A stretch of DNA of 64,000 nt from Seinonella peptonophila (GTDB taxonomy: Bacteria > Bacillota > Bacilli > Thermoactinomycetales > Thermoactinomycetaceae). The first letter of the stretch is position 1; every line of letters starts with the position of its first letter. Shown one piece after another: positions 1-8,810 of the stretch. Where the stretch lies: the NCBI RefSeq assembly GCF_900129355.1, contig NZ_FQVL01000007.1, positions 122,106-186,105 of the forward strand, written 5' to 3'. The notes under the pieces were generated by a model that worked only from the letters and a program-made list of their open reading frames with translations, was not told where the DNA came from and ran no database searches. The position numbers were made by a program, and so were the translations under genes.

Positions 1-236
1 AAAGGTAATTCCTCTGGAATAGAAGAAAAACTCTTCAAAGTATTTTTCATTTCCTCTATCATAAAATCTAATAACAATTCATCTTTATTTTGATAATACT
101 TATAAATTGCCGCCCGTGAAACATTTAATTGTGTTGCTAATTGACCAATTGTAAACCCTTCATAGCCTGTTTGAATAATAAGCTTTTTGGTGCAAAGGAA
201 TAAGTCAAATGTACTAAATTTCCTATCTCTCCCCAT
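1..236 (-). CDS. TetR-family transcriptional regulator (N-terminal part; cut by window edge)
   Basis: Reading the minus strand from an ATG at 236 gives 78 open codons running off the left end of the window. The N-terminus (MGRDRKFSTF) leads into a helix-turn-helix of TetR type: GYEGFTIGQLATQLNVS, then RAAIYKYYQNKDELL. The G-F-T-x-x-x-L-A and A-x-Y-x-Y-F/Y-x-x-K-x-E-L pattern is diagnostic of the DNA-binding domain. An AGAAGGG ribosome binding site lies just upstream (about 243-249). The ligand-binding domain is outside the window, so ligand and targets cannot be inferred. Such proteins usually repress adjacent genes. Confidence 0.8.
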   Translation of the reverse strand, partial: MGRDRKFSTFDLFLCTKKLIIQTGYEGFTIGQLATQLNVSRAAIYKYYQNKDELLLDFMIEEMKNTLKSFSSIPEELP

Positions 237-1059
237 ATTATTCCCTTCTTTCAATCCATTCCTTAAGATCTATTAGTATTTTGGCCATTTCTTTTGTTTC
301 ATATATTTATCTACAAAATAGCTTTGAGATACGTATGATAAGATAACTTTAAATATGATTTTATCTGTCTACTACACTGGCATCAATAAAGCACATTCAA
401 ATGATATATAATGAAATAAATTAACTTAATGAAAATATAAAAGACTGATATATTCCAAGTATCAGATTGTTGGAGTATAGTTATAAATCGCATTTTCCTG
501 CCCGAACCCTTTTGTATGATTTTTCTGTATTTATGGAAAAAAATAGGTTTCCTTTGTTTTGCAATTTGGAGATGTTTTTATAGATAATTTAACTCTAAGA
601 TTTTTAAATAAACATAAAAGGACATTTTTTAGTAGAAATTCTTTATAATAGTATTGGTCATCTCGTCAACTAGAGCTATAATTATTGGTTAATATAGCTT
701 GTCTGATAATGAGAAACCGACTATAATGTCCGTGAAAGAGATTGACTCCTATGAAAACTGAAGATATAGAGTTATTGTAGGAAAAGGTCTGCAATGTAAA
801 ATCTTCAAACCAATGAAAAGTAGCTAGATAGTCTGTAACGATCTCGCCAGTCATCTTTTTCAAATTGTTTGCAAAATGTATGACGTATTTCGAAATCAAT
901 ATCAGACTGTTATATAAAACTAAAGATGTTTAAGCAACTGGAAATGATGGAACATATTCTGGTGTAGATGATCAGTTTATACGGAAATGGTTTTTAACCA
1001 AATCCATAACTAGGAATCAGAGCACATCTTTTGTAAAATAGTAGTAGGGAGGTATGCCT
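237..1059. other. AT-rich intergenic region with no supported gene
   Basis: About 820 bases between the divergent TetR gene and the GrpE-like gene. It is very AT-rich. A 77-codon minus-strand frame (666-899) has no SD and no family resemblance, so I do not call it. A TATAAT hexamer occurs near 652, but I see no convincing -35 partner. Decayed sequence is possible, but nothing is recognisable. Confidence 0.5.
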
Positions 1060-1710
1060 ATGGTTTTTAAGAGAGAGAGATATGACAGCTCAAAGAAGGC
1101 TCCTCAAGTTCCGTCTTCTTCAGACCCTGAACTGAGTATAACCGGAAAAAAACAAATGATTCCGCAAAAGATGGATCGGCAGCAAGCTCCTTTAAAACCG
1201 ATTGACCGATCACAACAGCAGCTATTTTCTTTTTTGTCAAATCTTCAAACCAATTTTGCTTCCCTTGTTCACCTGTTTGAGCGAAGATTAAGTTACGATA
1301 AAACAAAAGAGATGGCTTTTGATCGCCTCTATCAGGAGATGGAGGAGCTAAAGCAGGAACAAACATTTAATGAGCTGCGTCCACTTTATATCGATCTGAT
1401 TTTATTAATAGATCGTATGGAACAAATCGAATTTGATTTAGAAGAGAATGGGGCTGCTTCTCCCGAAGTTGAAAATATTATGGTAACACTGAAGAACGAA
1501 GTGTTAGAGATTTTATATCGACGTGGTGTAGAGCAGATCGAACATACGCCAGAATATTTTGACCCAACTTTTCAAAAAGTCGTTGATACAGAACCAACTT
1601 ATAACCCATCTGAGGATAATCTGGTTGTGGGGATTCGACGTGATGGTTACCGCTTTCAAGATATGGTGTTACGTCCAGAGGAAGTTGTAATTAAGAAATT
1701 CCAAGGTTAA
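1060..1710 (+). CDS. GrpE-like nucleotide exchange factor of a variant Hsp70 locus
   Basis: The 216-residue product has a variable, charged first 60 residues, a helical middle (about 60-135) and a C-terminal beta part. That part resembles GrpE: GVEQIEHTPEYFDPTFQKVV, then a YRFQDMVLRPEEVVIKKF ending like the GYR-x-x-x-x-VLRPA-x-V-x-V of GrpE. GrpE releases ADP from Hsp70. Two ATGs compete (1054 and 1060). The AGGGAGG SD at 1046-1052 is 1 base from the first and 7 from the second, so I chose 1060. It lies 380 bases upstream of an Hsp70 gene, supporting the role. The main dnaK operon grpE must be elsewhere. Confidence 0.72.
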   Translation: MVFKRERYDSSKKAPQVPSSSDPELSITGKKQMIPQKMDRQQAPLKPIDRSQQQLFSFLSNLQTNFASLVHLFERRLSYDKTKEMAFDRLYQEMEELKQEQTFNELRPLYIDLILLIDRMEQIEFDLEENGAASPEVENIMVTLKNEVLEILYRRGVEQIEHTPEYFDPTFQKVVDTEPTYNPSEDNLVVGIRRDGYRFQDMVLRPEEVVIKKFQG

Positions 1711-2090
1711 TAGAAAAATGAGCCAGTAGATACGCCGATGGGGGAATTCGGTTACATGACTCACCTGGTATTCATGAAAAACGGTTTCGTTTTCTTCAGT
1801 CGACCAGACGAGCGATTCGCTGAAAATACATAAGTAAGTTAGCAATCCCATTAATAATAGCATCTCGAATCGTACCGACACAGTTGAAACGAAAGTACGT
1901 CTGGACGTAGCCATAAGAGAATGGATCACAGCATCAGAAAGGTCAAGATGGTGACTCGGATGGTAGTGCGTTAATATAAACTACGGAATGATTGCGCAAT
2001 TGTTAAGAATTATCTCTCGTTTTTAAGCGAATCATAGGGTGGTTGCTATTATTTGAGGAAAGGAAGACGTGTAAAAAGGAGTGAATCAAA
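1711..2090. other. 380-base spacer inside the Hsp70 locus
   Basis: No supported coding sequence. Near 1895-1908 there is a perfect inverted repeat, TACGTC-TG-GACGTA, that could be a short hairpin or an operator. The base composition is less AT-rich than the other accessory gaps. I see no CIRCE element (TTAGCACTC-N9-GAGTGCTAA) in front of the Hsp70 gene. Confidence 0.4.
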
Positions 2091-3614
2091 ATGGGTAGAG
2101 TCGTCGGAATCGATTTAGGAACTACTTATTCAGCGATTTCGATAATGAATGAATATGGAAAACCTGAAATACTAACAAACCGTGAAGGAGAGCGAATTAC
2201 TCCTTCTGTTGTCTTATTTGAAGGGGAAGATCCGATTGTTGGTAGTATTGCAAAGCGATCAGCAGTTGCCAACCCATTTAATGTGATTCAATTTGTAAAG
2301 CGTCAAATGGGAGATAAATCATGGAAATTTCGCACTGAGAATGCTGAGGCCTATACACCTGAAGAGATTTCAGCAATGGTCCTTCGTCGATTAAAAGAAG
2401 ATGCGGAAACCTTTCTTGGTGAAGATATTGAAGATGCAGTGATTACTGTACCAGCTTATTTCGATGATGCACAGCGTAAATCGACACAGGATTCAGGTCG
2501 AATCGCTGGGTTAAATGTACTGCGAATTATCAATGAGCCGACGGCTGCCGCGTTGGCATATGGGTTAGATAAATTGAACCAAACCCAAACCATTTTGGTC
2601 TATGACCTTGGTGGAGGAACGTTTGATGTTACCATTATGCGCCTTTCACCAAAAGGGTTGCGTGTTTTATCAACAGGTGGTGCGCGTAACTTAGGCGGTT
2701 TTGATTGGGACAACGCAATTATGAACTATCTAAACGAAGAGTTTCAGCAGCAAGGGGGCATTGATTTGCTTGATGACCCTATGTTGGAACAGGACTTGCG
2801 CGAAAAAGCAGAGATCGCCAAGAAGACACTTTCTGCTCGTGATCGTACCACTGTATTCCTATCTGCAGGTGGTGTAAACGCTTCGATCAGTTTAACCAGA
2901 AGACTATTTGAAGACTTGACTCAACATCTTGTGAAACAAACGCAAAACATTATGCAATATGTGCTAGAAGATGCTGGACTAAAATGGAGTGATGTTGATC
3001 GAATCTTAATGGTTGGTGGATCGACTCGTATGCGTTCCATCCCAGACTCCATTTTTAATCTAACGGGGATCAAACCATCAGTAGATGTGAATCCAGATGA
3101 AGTCGTTGCGATGGGAGCCGCTATTCAAGGTGCGATCATCTATGCAAAAGAAGGTCGAACGGATTTTAAAGGAAGTCAAGCATTCCCTGTTGTAGAAGTA
3201 GAAGATGTGAACTCACATAGCTTAGGAGTCGTTGCCTTAGAAGATGATGGTCACGAGGTTAATTCAATCGTCTTAAAAAAAGATACTGTGATTCCTGCCC
3301 GCGTGAGTGGACATTATACTACGACTGTCGAAAGACAAACCCAATTGCATATTCAAGTTACCGAAGGTGAAGATACTGATCTTGATTATGTAAAAATCGT
3401 AGGGGAAGGGTTAATTGATTTACCTGAATATCCAAAAGGCGCTCCGCTTGAGGTAATCTTTGAATATGATAGCGATGGAATTATTCATGTTTCAGTGGTT
3501 GATTCATCTAAGGATGAATTGATTGGGGAGCTAGATATAGAGCGAACTTCAAATCTCACCGAAGCAGAAGTGCAGGAGAAACAAGATCGCGTAGGTAAGT
3601 TAGCCATTAGTTAA
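2091..3614 (+). CDS. DnaK-like Hsp70 chaperone lacking the C-terminal lid
   Basis: The 507-residue product has a complete Hsp70 ATPase domain: phosphate loop GIDLGTTYSAIS at residues 5-16, INEPTAAALAYGLD, DLGGGTFDVT, and VGGSTRMRSIP. The beta-sandwich substrate-binding domain follows (about 385-485). It then stops just where the helical lid would begin, about 100 residues shorter than standard DnaK (about 610). Such a protein should bind ATP and extended peptides but cannot close a lid over them. The SD AAAAAGGAG sits 9 bases before the ATG. The J/TPR gene follows after 27 bases, so the two are probably co-transcribed. This is a paralogue, not the main heat-shock dnaK. Confidence 0.88.
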   Translation: MGRVVGIDLGTTYSAISIMNEYGKPEILTNREGERITPSVVLFEGEDPIVGSIAKRSAVANPFNVIQFVKRQMGDKSWKFRTENAEAYTPEEISAMVLRRLKEDAETFLGEDIEDAVITVPAYFDDAQRKSTQDSGRIAGLNVLRIINEPTAAALAYGLDKLNQTQTILVYDLGGGTFDVTIMRLSPKGLRVLSTGGARNLGGFDWDNAIMNYLNEEFQQQGGIDLLDDPMLEQDLREKAEIAKKTLSARDRTTVFLSAGGVNASISLTRRLFEDLTQHLVKQTQNIMQYVLEDAGLKWSDVDRILMVGGSTRMRSIPDSIFNLTGIKPSVDVNPDEVVAMGAAIQGAIIYAKEGRTDFKGSQAFPVVEVEDVNSHSLGVVALEDDGHEVNSIVLKKDTVIPARVSGHYTTTVERQTQLHIQVTEGEDTDLDYVKIVGEGLIDLPEYPKGAPLEVIFEYDSDGIIHVSVVDSSKDELIGELDIERTSNLTEAEVQEKQDRVGKLAIS

Positions 3615-3641
3615 AATTTGATCTAAAGGAAAGTTTAAACG

Positions 3642-5027
3642 ATGGAGAACTATTACGAATTACTAGGTCTATCGATCGATGCCCCAATCGATGTGCTGAG
3701 AAGAGAGCTAAATCAAAAAATGAGACTTTGGTCTCACCGAACGAACGCTCCTCAAATCGAGAGAAGACAAGAAGCAGAGCGAATGGTACGTCTTCTAGAA
3801 GAAGTTGAAGAGACTTTGCTCGATGAAGGAAGGCGGAATGAATACAATAAAGCTCTCCAAGAATTCCTTGATAAACAGCAGAATGAGACAGAAGCTTCAC
3901 AAGAAGCATCTGCGAAGTCTGATTTTCAACAAGTCGATTGGGAACAAGTGAAGTTTATTTCAAGTCTCGATGATGATCATGATGATGTAGCAGCAGCTGT
4001 AGAGGAACAAGTAGAGCCGTCAAGTCCTAAGATTTCAGATGAAGATCGGGTTTTACTCATAGCCAAAGGCGAGGATTATCTACAGCAGAATCGTTTATCT
4101 GAGGCGCTGGAGATTGCAGAGCGCTTGATAAAAGAAGCTGAATTGGTGGCCACTGTCTGGGCATTTATGGGTGAGGTCAGAATCGCGATGCAGGATTACC
4201 ATGAAGCTACAACTGCCTTTGTAAAGTCTCTAGACCTTGATCCACAAAATGCTGCATATGTTGCCCAGCTAGGGAAAATTTTTACTCAACAAGGCAAATG
4301 GGAGCGTGCGCGGCATCATTTTAAACGAGCGACTACGCTTGATCCAGATAATATTGATTATCGGTTTTATCTAGGGTCTACGCTCGTAAAGCAAGGCGAA
4401 GAGATCGAAGGATTAAAGTTGTTAGAAACCTGTGTTCGAATCAACCCGGATAATCGAGAATATCTAAGAGAGTTAGCACAAGCTTATCTAGAAATGGCTT
4501 GTAGTGGCTGGACACAAGTCCCTGCTGGAAACCCCTACCTTCCTCCAGGACGATATCCTACACGTAATGCAGATCTAAAAAGAGCCAAGGTGTTTTTAGA
4601 TCGAGCAAGACGACTGCCAATCCAAGATATTGAATTGCGAAATGATATTCATCGACTTCATATGGAAATTCAGAGTCATGGCAAACGTAAGTTTACAGGT
4701 AGTTGGTGGATGTTCGCTTTAAGTATCATGTTTCTGGTTGGTATAGATATTTACAATTTTAGCTATTTGAATACCGCATTTATTGCACTTCCTTTGATCT
4801 ATCTTATTTCTGCGATGGCTCCATCCTTTCGTATATATAGCAAAGCTGCGGTTGGGAAGACAGGTAAAACCGATTTTGCTTACTTTTTCGCCAAAATGAA
4901 AGATCGATTTGGTACCAAAGGAGCTGTTTTATTCTCCGTTTTATTATGTATTCCATACGCACCATGTACGCCATTCGTTCTATCTTTGGTAATCCTTCGT
5001 AATTTCTATAAAAACTATAGTCTATAA
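3642..5027 (+). CDS. J-like domain and TPR membrane protein (degenerate DnaJ partner)
   Basis: Residues 1-72 resemble a J domain (YYELLGL at 4-10; LLDEGRRNEYNKAL near the end). However, the invariant HPD that stimulates Hsp70 is replaced by H32-R33-T34. Residues about 130-260 form tetratricopeptide repeats (AFMGEVRIAMQDYHEATTAF, then YVAQLGKIFTQQGKWERAR and further repeats). The C-terminal third holds about three hydrophobic segments (near 353-370, 377-395 and 427-450), so the protein is probably membrane-anchored with the J-like/TPR part in the cytoplasm. Its place directly after the lid-less Hsp70 gene suggests it recruits or tethers that chaperone. Confidence 0.75.
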   Translation: MENYYELLGLSIDAPIDVLRRELNQKMRLWSHRTNAPQIERRQEAERMVRLLEEVEETLLDEGRRNEYNKALQEFLDKQQNETEASQEASAKSDFQQVDWEQVKFISSLDDDHDDVAAAVEEQVEPSSPKISDEDRVLLIAKGEDYLQQNRLSEALEIAERLIKEAELVATVWAFMGEVRIAMQDYHEATTAFVKSLDLDPQNAAYVAQLGKIFTQQGKWERARHHFKRATTLDPDNIDYRFYLGSTLVKQGEEIEGLKLLETCVRINPDNREYLRELAQAYLEMACSGWTQVPAGNPYLPPGRYPTRNADLKRAKVFLDRARRLPIQDIELRNDIHRLHMEIQSHGKRKFTGSWWMFALSIMFLVGIDIYNFSYLNTAFIALPLIYLISAMAPSFRIYSKAAVGKTGKTDFAYFFAKMKDRFGTKGAVLFSVLLCIPYAPCTPFVLSLVILRNFYKNYSL

Positions 5028-5035
5028 AAGAAGAA

Positions 5036-5067
5036 AAGAAGGAAGGAGATCACTCCTTCTTTTTTGT
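5036..5067 (+). terminator. Rho-independent terminator after the Hsp70 locus
   Basis: Stem GAAGGAG (5042-5048), loop ATCA, stem CTCCTTC (5053-5059), followed by a T-run. It ends the DnaK-like and J/TPR transcript before the M50 protease gene. Confidence 0.85.
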
Positions 5068-5156
5068 TCTGTTACAATAAAGAGAGACTTTTAAATATAT
5101 GGAAATCAGTGAATCAGTCTGGGTGACTTTTTACCAGCATATCGGAGGGATCATCA

Positions 5157-6182
5157 TTGTTATCTAAATCGACCGGTTGGCGTTCGATTGTGGACATCTT
5201 TCGATTGAATCGCTATGGAGGAACTGTTCTTACTATGTTGATCTCAGCGATTGTCTATGCCTATGTATACTCATGGTGGTTTTCCATTGGCTTTGTATTG
5301 TTGTTATTTACGCATGAGATGGGGCATGTTTGGGCGGCGCGAGAAAAAGGAATTTCCGTCACAGCTCCAGCCTTTATTCCCTTTATTGGAGCTCTCATCT
5401 CTTTTCGGAAATTACCAGAAAATGCACAAACAGAAGCCTTTATAGCATATGGGGGACCTTTGATTGGGACAATCGGGGCAACTACAATGTTTTTAATCGC
5501 TTGGTTTACAGGTAGACAAGAGCTTTATTGGTTGGCGATTTTAGGTTTTTTATTAAACTTATTTAATCTGATTCCCATCGCTCCGCTAGATGGAGGTCGA
5601 ATTGTTACAGCTATTTCTCGGTGGTTGTGGCTGGTAGGGCTGCTTTTGGGAATTGGGTTTATGCTTTTTTTAAAAAGCTACCTCATGGTAATGGTATTGC
5701 TCTTTTTTGTACGAGAATGGAGATTAAATCATCAGGATGATGGAAATAAAAAATTTCTGCTTCGATCAATCAGTAAAGTAAATCGTGCAAAGTTGAATCA
5801 AGCTGAATGGGATAAACTGATTCAATCATTAATGAATCGAAGTATACAACTGGATTTTCACCAATTTTGCCAACGGTCAGATCGAATTGTATATACGTCG
5901 ATTTCTTTACCTGGAGTAGGTGAGATAAAACGTTTACCAGAAGGACAGCTAAATGGAGAAGTGTTCGAGGTTCAACTAAAGGAAGTAAAGTTGAAAAGGC
6001 GCTATGTACGATTAAAGATGCAAATCTATTTTCGTCGTTCTTTCTTCCATGATAATCAATATTATCAAGTGCCTACAAAGGTACGATTAGCCTTTGGAAG
6101 CGCTTATGTAGGATTGATTATCTATTTGGTCAGCCTCACTTATTATTGCAGTCAAGTTCTGGCTGACCATCCGATATTTTAA
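5157..6182 (+). CDS. M50-family (site-2-type) membrane metalloprotease
   Basis: The 341-residue protein carries the zinc motif HEMGH at residues 53-57 inside a hydrophobic helix, and the second site-2 protease motif, NLIPIAPLDGG, with D145. Several transmembrane segments surround these motifs. A soluble, charged C-terminal region (about 185-310) ends with another hydrophobic segment near 312-330. M50 enzymes cleave substrates within the membrane. The substrate here is unknown. The start is a TTG at 5157, 7 bases after the SD GGAGGG (5144-5149). The upstream terminator suggests its own promoter. Physical closeness to the chaperone locus may be functional or chance. Confidence 0.85.
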   Translation: MLSKSTGWRSIVDIFRLNRYGGTVLTMLISAIVYAYVYSWWFSIGFVLLLFTHEMGHVWAAREKGISVTAPAFIPFIGALISFRKLPENAQTEAFIAYGGPLIGTIGATTMFLIAWFTGRQELYWLAILGFLLNLFNLIPIAPLDGGRIVTAISRWLWLVGLLLGIGFMLFLKSYLMVMVLLFFVREWRLNHQDDGNKKFLLRSISKVNRAKLNQAEWDKLIQSLMNRSIQLDFHQFCQRSDRIVYTSISLPGVGEIKRLPEGQLNGEVFEVQLKEVKLKRRYVRLKMQIYFRRSFFHDNQYYQVPTKVRLAFGSAYVGLIIYLVSLTYYCSQVLADHPIF

Positions 6183-6233
6183 AGCCATATAATTAATGAT
6201 GTTGGGTGGATAGATTTTTAGATGATTGTTCCC

Positions 6234-6647
6234 TCATTGTCCCACGGTAAAATGATCAGAGATCATCTGATGTTCCTTAGGTGTTGTAACATGAACAATG
6301 ATGTTGTAATCTCCCTCTTCTTTCACTTGGATCGATGACTCATAATGACCAGACGATGGCTGAGTTGCCTTTACTTTCTGTTTATTTTTGTCGTTTGACC
6401 ACACTTCAAATTCTACCTGTGCATCTTTGATTGGTTCTTGTTTGCGTTTGACTTGTGCGTTAAGTGTAATCTTTTGGTTGACATGAGGAGCAGTAGGTTT
6501 TTGAAAAACAATTGTTAAAGGTGTAGAAGCGGTTTGCATTTGATGAGAGGTGTGTTCATGATCATGTTGATTTGTTGATTTGCTACACCCTGTTAAAGCT
6601 ACTGCGATAAGGAAAACACAGGTAATAAGTAAACGATGATAGGACAC
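6234..6647 (-). CDS. YtkA/FixH-like lipoprotein
   Basis: The 137-residue product begins with a lipoprotein signal peptide (MSYHRLLITCVFLIAVALTGC) whose LTGC lipobox predicts lipidation at the Cys. A His-rich patch (HDHEHTSHQ) follows, then an immunoglobulin-like YtkA-type domain with IVFQKPTAPHVNQKITLNA and EEGDYNIIVHVTTPK. Such proteins sit on the outer face of the membrane. The His patch could bind copper or another metal, which is inference. The GTG start at 6647 is 7 bases after GGAGGT; a TTG at 6662 would overlap the SD, so I rejected it. It converges with the M50 gene. Confidence 0.75.
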   Translation of the reverse strand: MSYHRLLITCVFLIAVALTGCSKSTNQHDHEHTSHQMQTASTPLTIVFQKPTAPHVNQKITLNAQVKRKQEPIKDAQVEFEVWSNDKNKQKVKATQPSSGHYESSIQVKEEGDYNIIVHVTTPKEHQMISDHFTVGQ

Positions 6648-7210
6648 GCGATTCACCTCCAAGATAGGATAATTGTACGAAGGTTTTGCAAGTAAGGTAG
6701 GAGTTTTGATCGATCACCGTATTGGATTCAAATAGTACGATATAACAAGTGTGATATAACAACAAGCAGCGAAGCTAGGATGTCATCCTCTGTTCACAGG
6801 TCTACCGATTAGTTAGGGAATATGTAACTAATAGTGATTTACCAATTACGCATTAAAGAAAAGGCTTTAGTTAAGGAAATATATTGTTAGTGTTCACTTT
6901 GACGATGAGGATAAGTAGGTGATTATTCGGCATCTATCCATAATCATTGTCTAAATCGGAGTCACCACTATTTTATTCGCACTGAATGTAGAGAATCATA
7001 ATGTTAATGTTAAAATCAATTTAGTATCTGATGTATTTCATTTGTATAATAGAAGTGCCCCGTTCATTTAAAGAAACTGCTATTTAAATATATGAATTTT
7101 ACATTGTAGTCATATAGCAACAGTCGATCATCAAGTTTCCTCTATAGGAAATCATAGATTGACATTGGATGAAGGAAGAGAATTTATAAGAAGATAGGAG
7201 CTACTCAAAT
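6648..7210. other. Intergenic region, no gene seen
   Basis: About 560 AT-rich bases between the divergent lipoprotein and HAD genes. A TATAAT-like hexamer occurs near 7046-7051 with a weak -35, a possible promoter for the HAD gene. I see no RNA gene or repeat. Confidence 0.4.
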
Positions 7211-7876
7211 ATGCAAGCAATCATTTTTGATCTAGATGGAACGATATATCAAACGGAAAAAGTAGCAGTTCCAGCATTTCGCGCTACTTTTGAGTGGCTA
7301 AAGGATCAAGGGCTTTATCAAGGAAAGATTCCCGCAGATCAAGTATTTGAACAACAATTTGGTTTGACAGGTGCTGAATTTTGGTCAAGATTACTTCCTG
7401 ATGCAAATGAAGAGGTTCGTCAGTTAGCAGATCAGCAGTTATTAAAAGAGGAGATCAAATGGATCAATCAAGGTGCTGGTGCATGTTATCCAGGAGTGGT
7501 TGAAACTTTAAATAAGTTGAAAGACCAAGGTTATCAATTGCTGATTGCTAGCAATGGTCTAGAGGCATATGTCGAACATGTCTTACATTCAGAAGAGATT
7601 TTAAGCCTCTTTACAGGGATTTATACAGCTTCTAGATATCAGACTACCTCGAAAACAGAACTGGTGAAACGGTGCTTAGATGATCATCATATACAAAGTG
7701 GAATGATGGTTGGGGATCGGCGGTCAGATATTGTTGCTGGAAAAGAAAATTATTTATTGAGCATTGGATGTCGCTATACTGGATTCCGTAGTTTTTCTGC
7801 TTTGGATGAGTTGGAGCAAGCGGATCATCTCATTTATGAATTTCCTGAGTTATTGCATGTACTCGAGCGAAACTAA
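7211..7876 (+). CDS. HAD-superfamily phosphatase
   Basis: The 221-residue protein shows the haloacid dehalogenase motifs: motif I FDLDGTIYQ near the N-terminus (nucleophile Asp and acid/base Asp), motif II ASNG, and motif IV VGDRRSDIVAG. A helical cap lies between motifs I and II, as in phosphoglycolate phosphatase-like or pyrophosphatase-like (PpaX) subfamilies. It should dephosphorylate a small cytosolic metabolite; the substrate cannot be told from sequence. An AGGAG SD precedes the ATG by about 9 bases. Confidence 0.85.
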   Translation: MQAIIFDLDGTIYQTEKVAVPAFRATFEWLKDQGLYQGKIPADQVFEQQFGLTGAEFWSRLLPDANEEVRQLADQQLLKEEIKWINQGAGACYPGVVETLNKLKDQGYQLLIASNGLEAYVEHVLHSEEILSLFTGIYTASRYQTTSKTELVKRCLDDHHIQSGMMVGDRRSDIVAGKENYLLSIGCRYTGFRSFSALDELEQADHLIYEFPELLHVLERN

Positions 7877-7904
7877 GCGAATGCAACCAGCCAAATATGT
7901 TGTG

Positions 7905-7956
7905 AAGCTGCGTCTTTAAGAGGGATAGCGCTCTTAATGGCAGCTTTGTTTCATTT
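7905..7956 (+). terminator. Terminator after the HAD gene
   Basis: AAGCTGC (7905-7911) pairs with GCAGCTT (7940-7946), with an inner TTAAGAG/CTCTTAA pairing, followed by TGTTTCATTT. Confidence 0.7.
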
Positions 7957-7986
7957 ATTATCGAAATCTTATGAAAGGGGTATGCG

Positions 7987-8679
7987 ATGGTGTCGCTTCT
8001 ATGGAATGTTCCTTACTTCGAAATTACGCTACGTCTGTTTTTGGCAGCTTTGCTAGCTGGATTGATCGGATGGGAGAGAGAAAGAGATAATCATCCTGCT
8101 GGATTTCGTACACATATCCTTGTCTGTGTAGGTTCAGCATTAATCATGCTGATTTCAGTGTATGGCTTTGGTGAATTTATGAATTCGCCAAATGTTCGCT
8201 TTGATCCATCCAGGATCGGGGCGCAGGTGGTGAGCGGAATTGGATTTTTAGGAGCGGGTACAATTATACGTCAAGGCGTAACAGTAAGTGGTTTGACGAC
8301 AGCCGCTTCATTATGGGTCGTGGCAGGAATTGGGTTGGCTGTAGGGGCAGGATTTATGTTTGGTGCCGTATTAGCAACAGCTCTCGTATTAGTAAGCCTA
8401 GAAGTTTTAAATCGAGTTGATCAATGGGCGTTAAGAAAGAATCGATTACGGGTATTTACAATGGAAATTGAAGATCAACGGGGAAAATTAAGTGAGCTGG
8501 CAAATGCATTTGTCGACTTAGGTGGCAGTGTGCAAAAAATTGATATCAAACAGTATGGGGTTGCGAAACCAAACGTTAAAATTCAATTTACAGTGATGAT
8601 GAATGAAGAAGTGAAAGTTGAAGATTTGTGTGATGAGATACGTACAATTGATGGTGTTCAATCGATTCAAACAGAATGA
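7987..8679 (+). CDS. MgtC/SapB-family membrane protein
   Basis: The 230-residue protein has about five hydrophobic helices in residues 1-140 with the MgtC signature: GLIGWERERDNHPAGFRTH early, then IGFLGAGTIIRQG and GLTTAASLWVVAGIGLA. A C-terminal cytoplasmic ACT-like domain (about 155-230) has VEDLCDEIRTIDGVQSI. MgtC proteins are linked to magnesium limitation and to inhibition of F1Fo ATPase in some bacteria. The role in this organism is not shown. The SD AAAGGGG ends 6 bases before the ATG. It lies directly upstream of the ctsR promoter but is separately transcribed. Confidence 0.88.
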   Translation: MVSLLWNVPYFEITLRLFLAALLAGLIGWERERDNHPAGFRTHILVCVGSALIMLISVYGFGEFMNSPNVRFDPSRIGAQVVSGIGFLGAGTIIRQGVTVSGLTTAASLWVVAGIGLAVGAGFMFGAVLATALVLVSLEVLNRVDQWALRKNRLRVFTMEIEDQRGKLSELANAFVDLGGSVQKIDIKQYGVAKPNVKIQFTVMMNEEVKVEDLCDEIRTIDGVQSIQTE

Positions 8680-8733
8680 ATATTGTTTGAATGAAATGAG
8701 TGGCAAAGAGAAAGAATAGAATTGGAATAGGTC

Positions 8734-8762
8734 TTGGCAAATAAAAAAAGATTCGTTATAAT
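8734..8762 (+). promoter_or_regulatory. Sigma-A promoter of the ctsR operon
   Basis: -35 TTGGCA (8734-8739), 17-base spacer, -10 TATAAT (8757-8762). Transcription should begin near 8769, just before the CtsR operator. Confidence 0.85.
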
Positions 8763-8774
8763 AGAAACTACAAA

Positions 8775-8791
8775 AGTCAAAGTTAGTCAAA
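8775..8791 (+). promoter_or_regulatory. CtsR operator
   Basis: Two perfect heptads AGTCAAA (8775-8781 and 8785-8791) separated by GTT. This is the known CtsR recognition pattern of tandem (A/G)GTCAAA repeats with a 3-base spacer. It overlaps the start of transcription, so CtsR binding should block the ctsR-mcsA-mcsB-clpC operon until heat or stress inactivates it. Confidence 0.93.
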
Positions 8792-8810
8792 GTCAGCAGG
8801 GGGTAGTCCG

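Noticed and set aside
666-899. 77-codon minus-strand frame in the left gap
   Set aside because: No ribosome binding site, no recognisable family and AT-driven composition.
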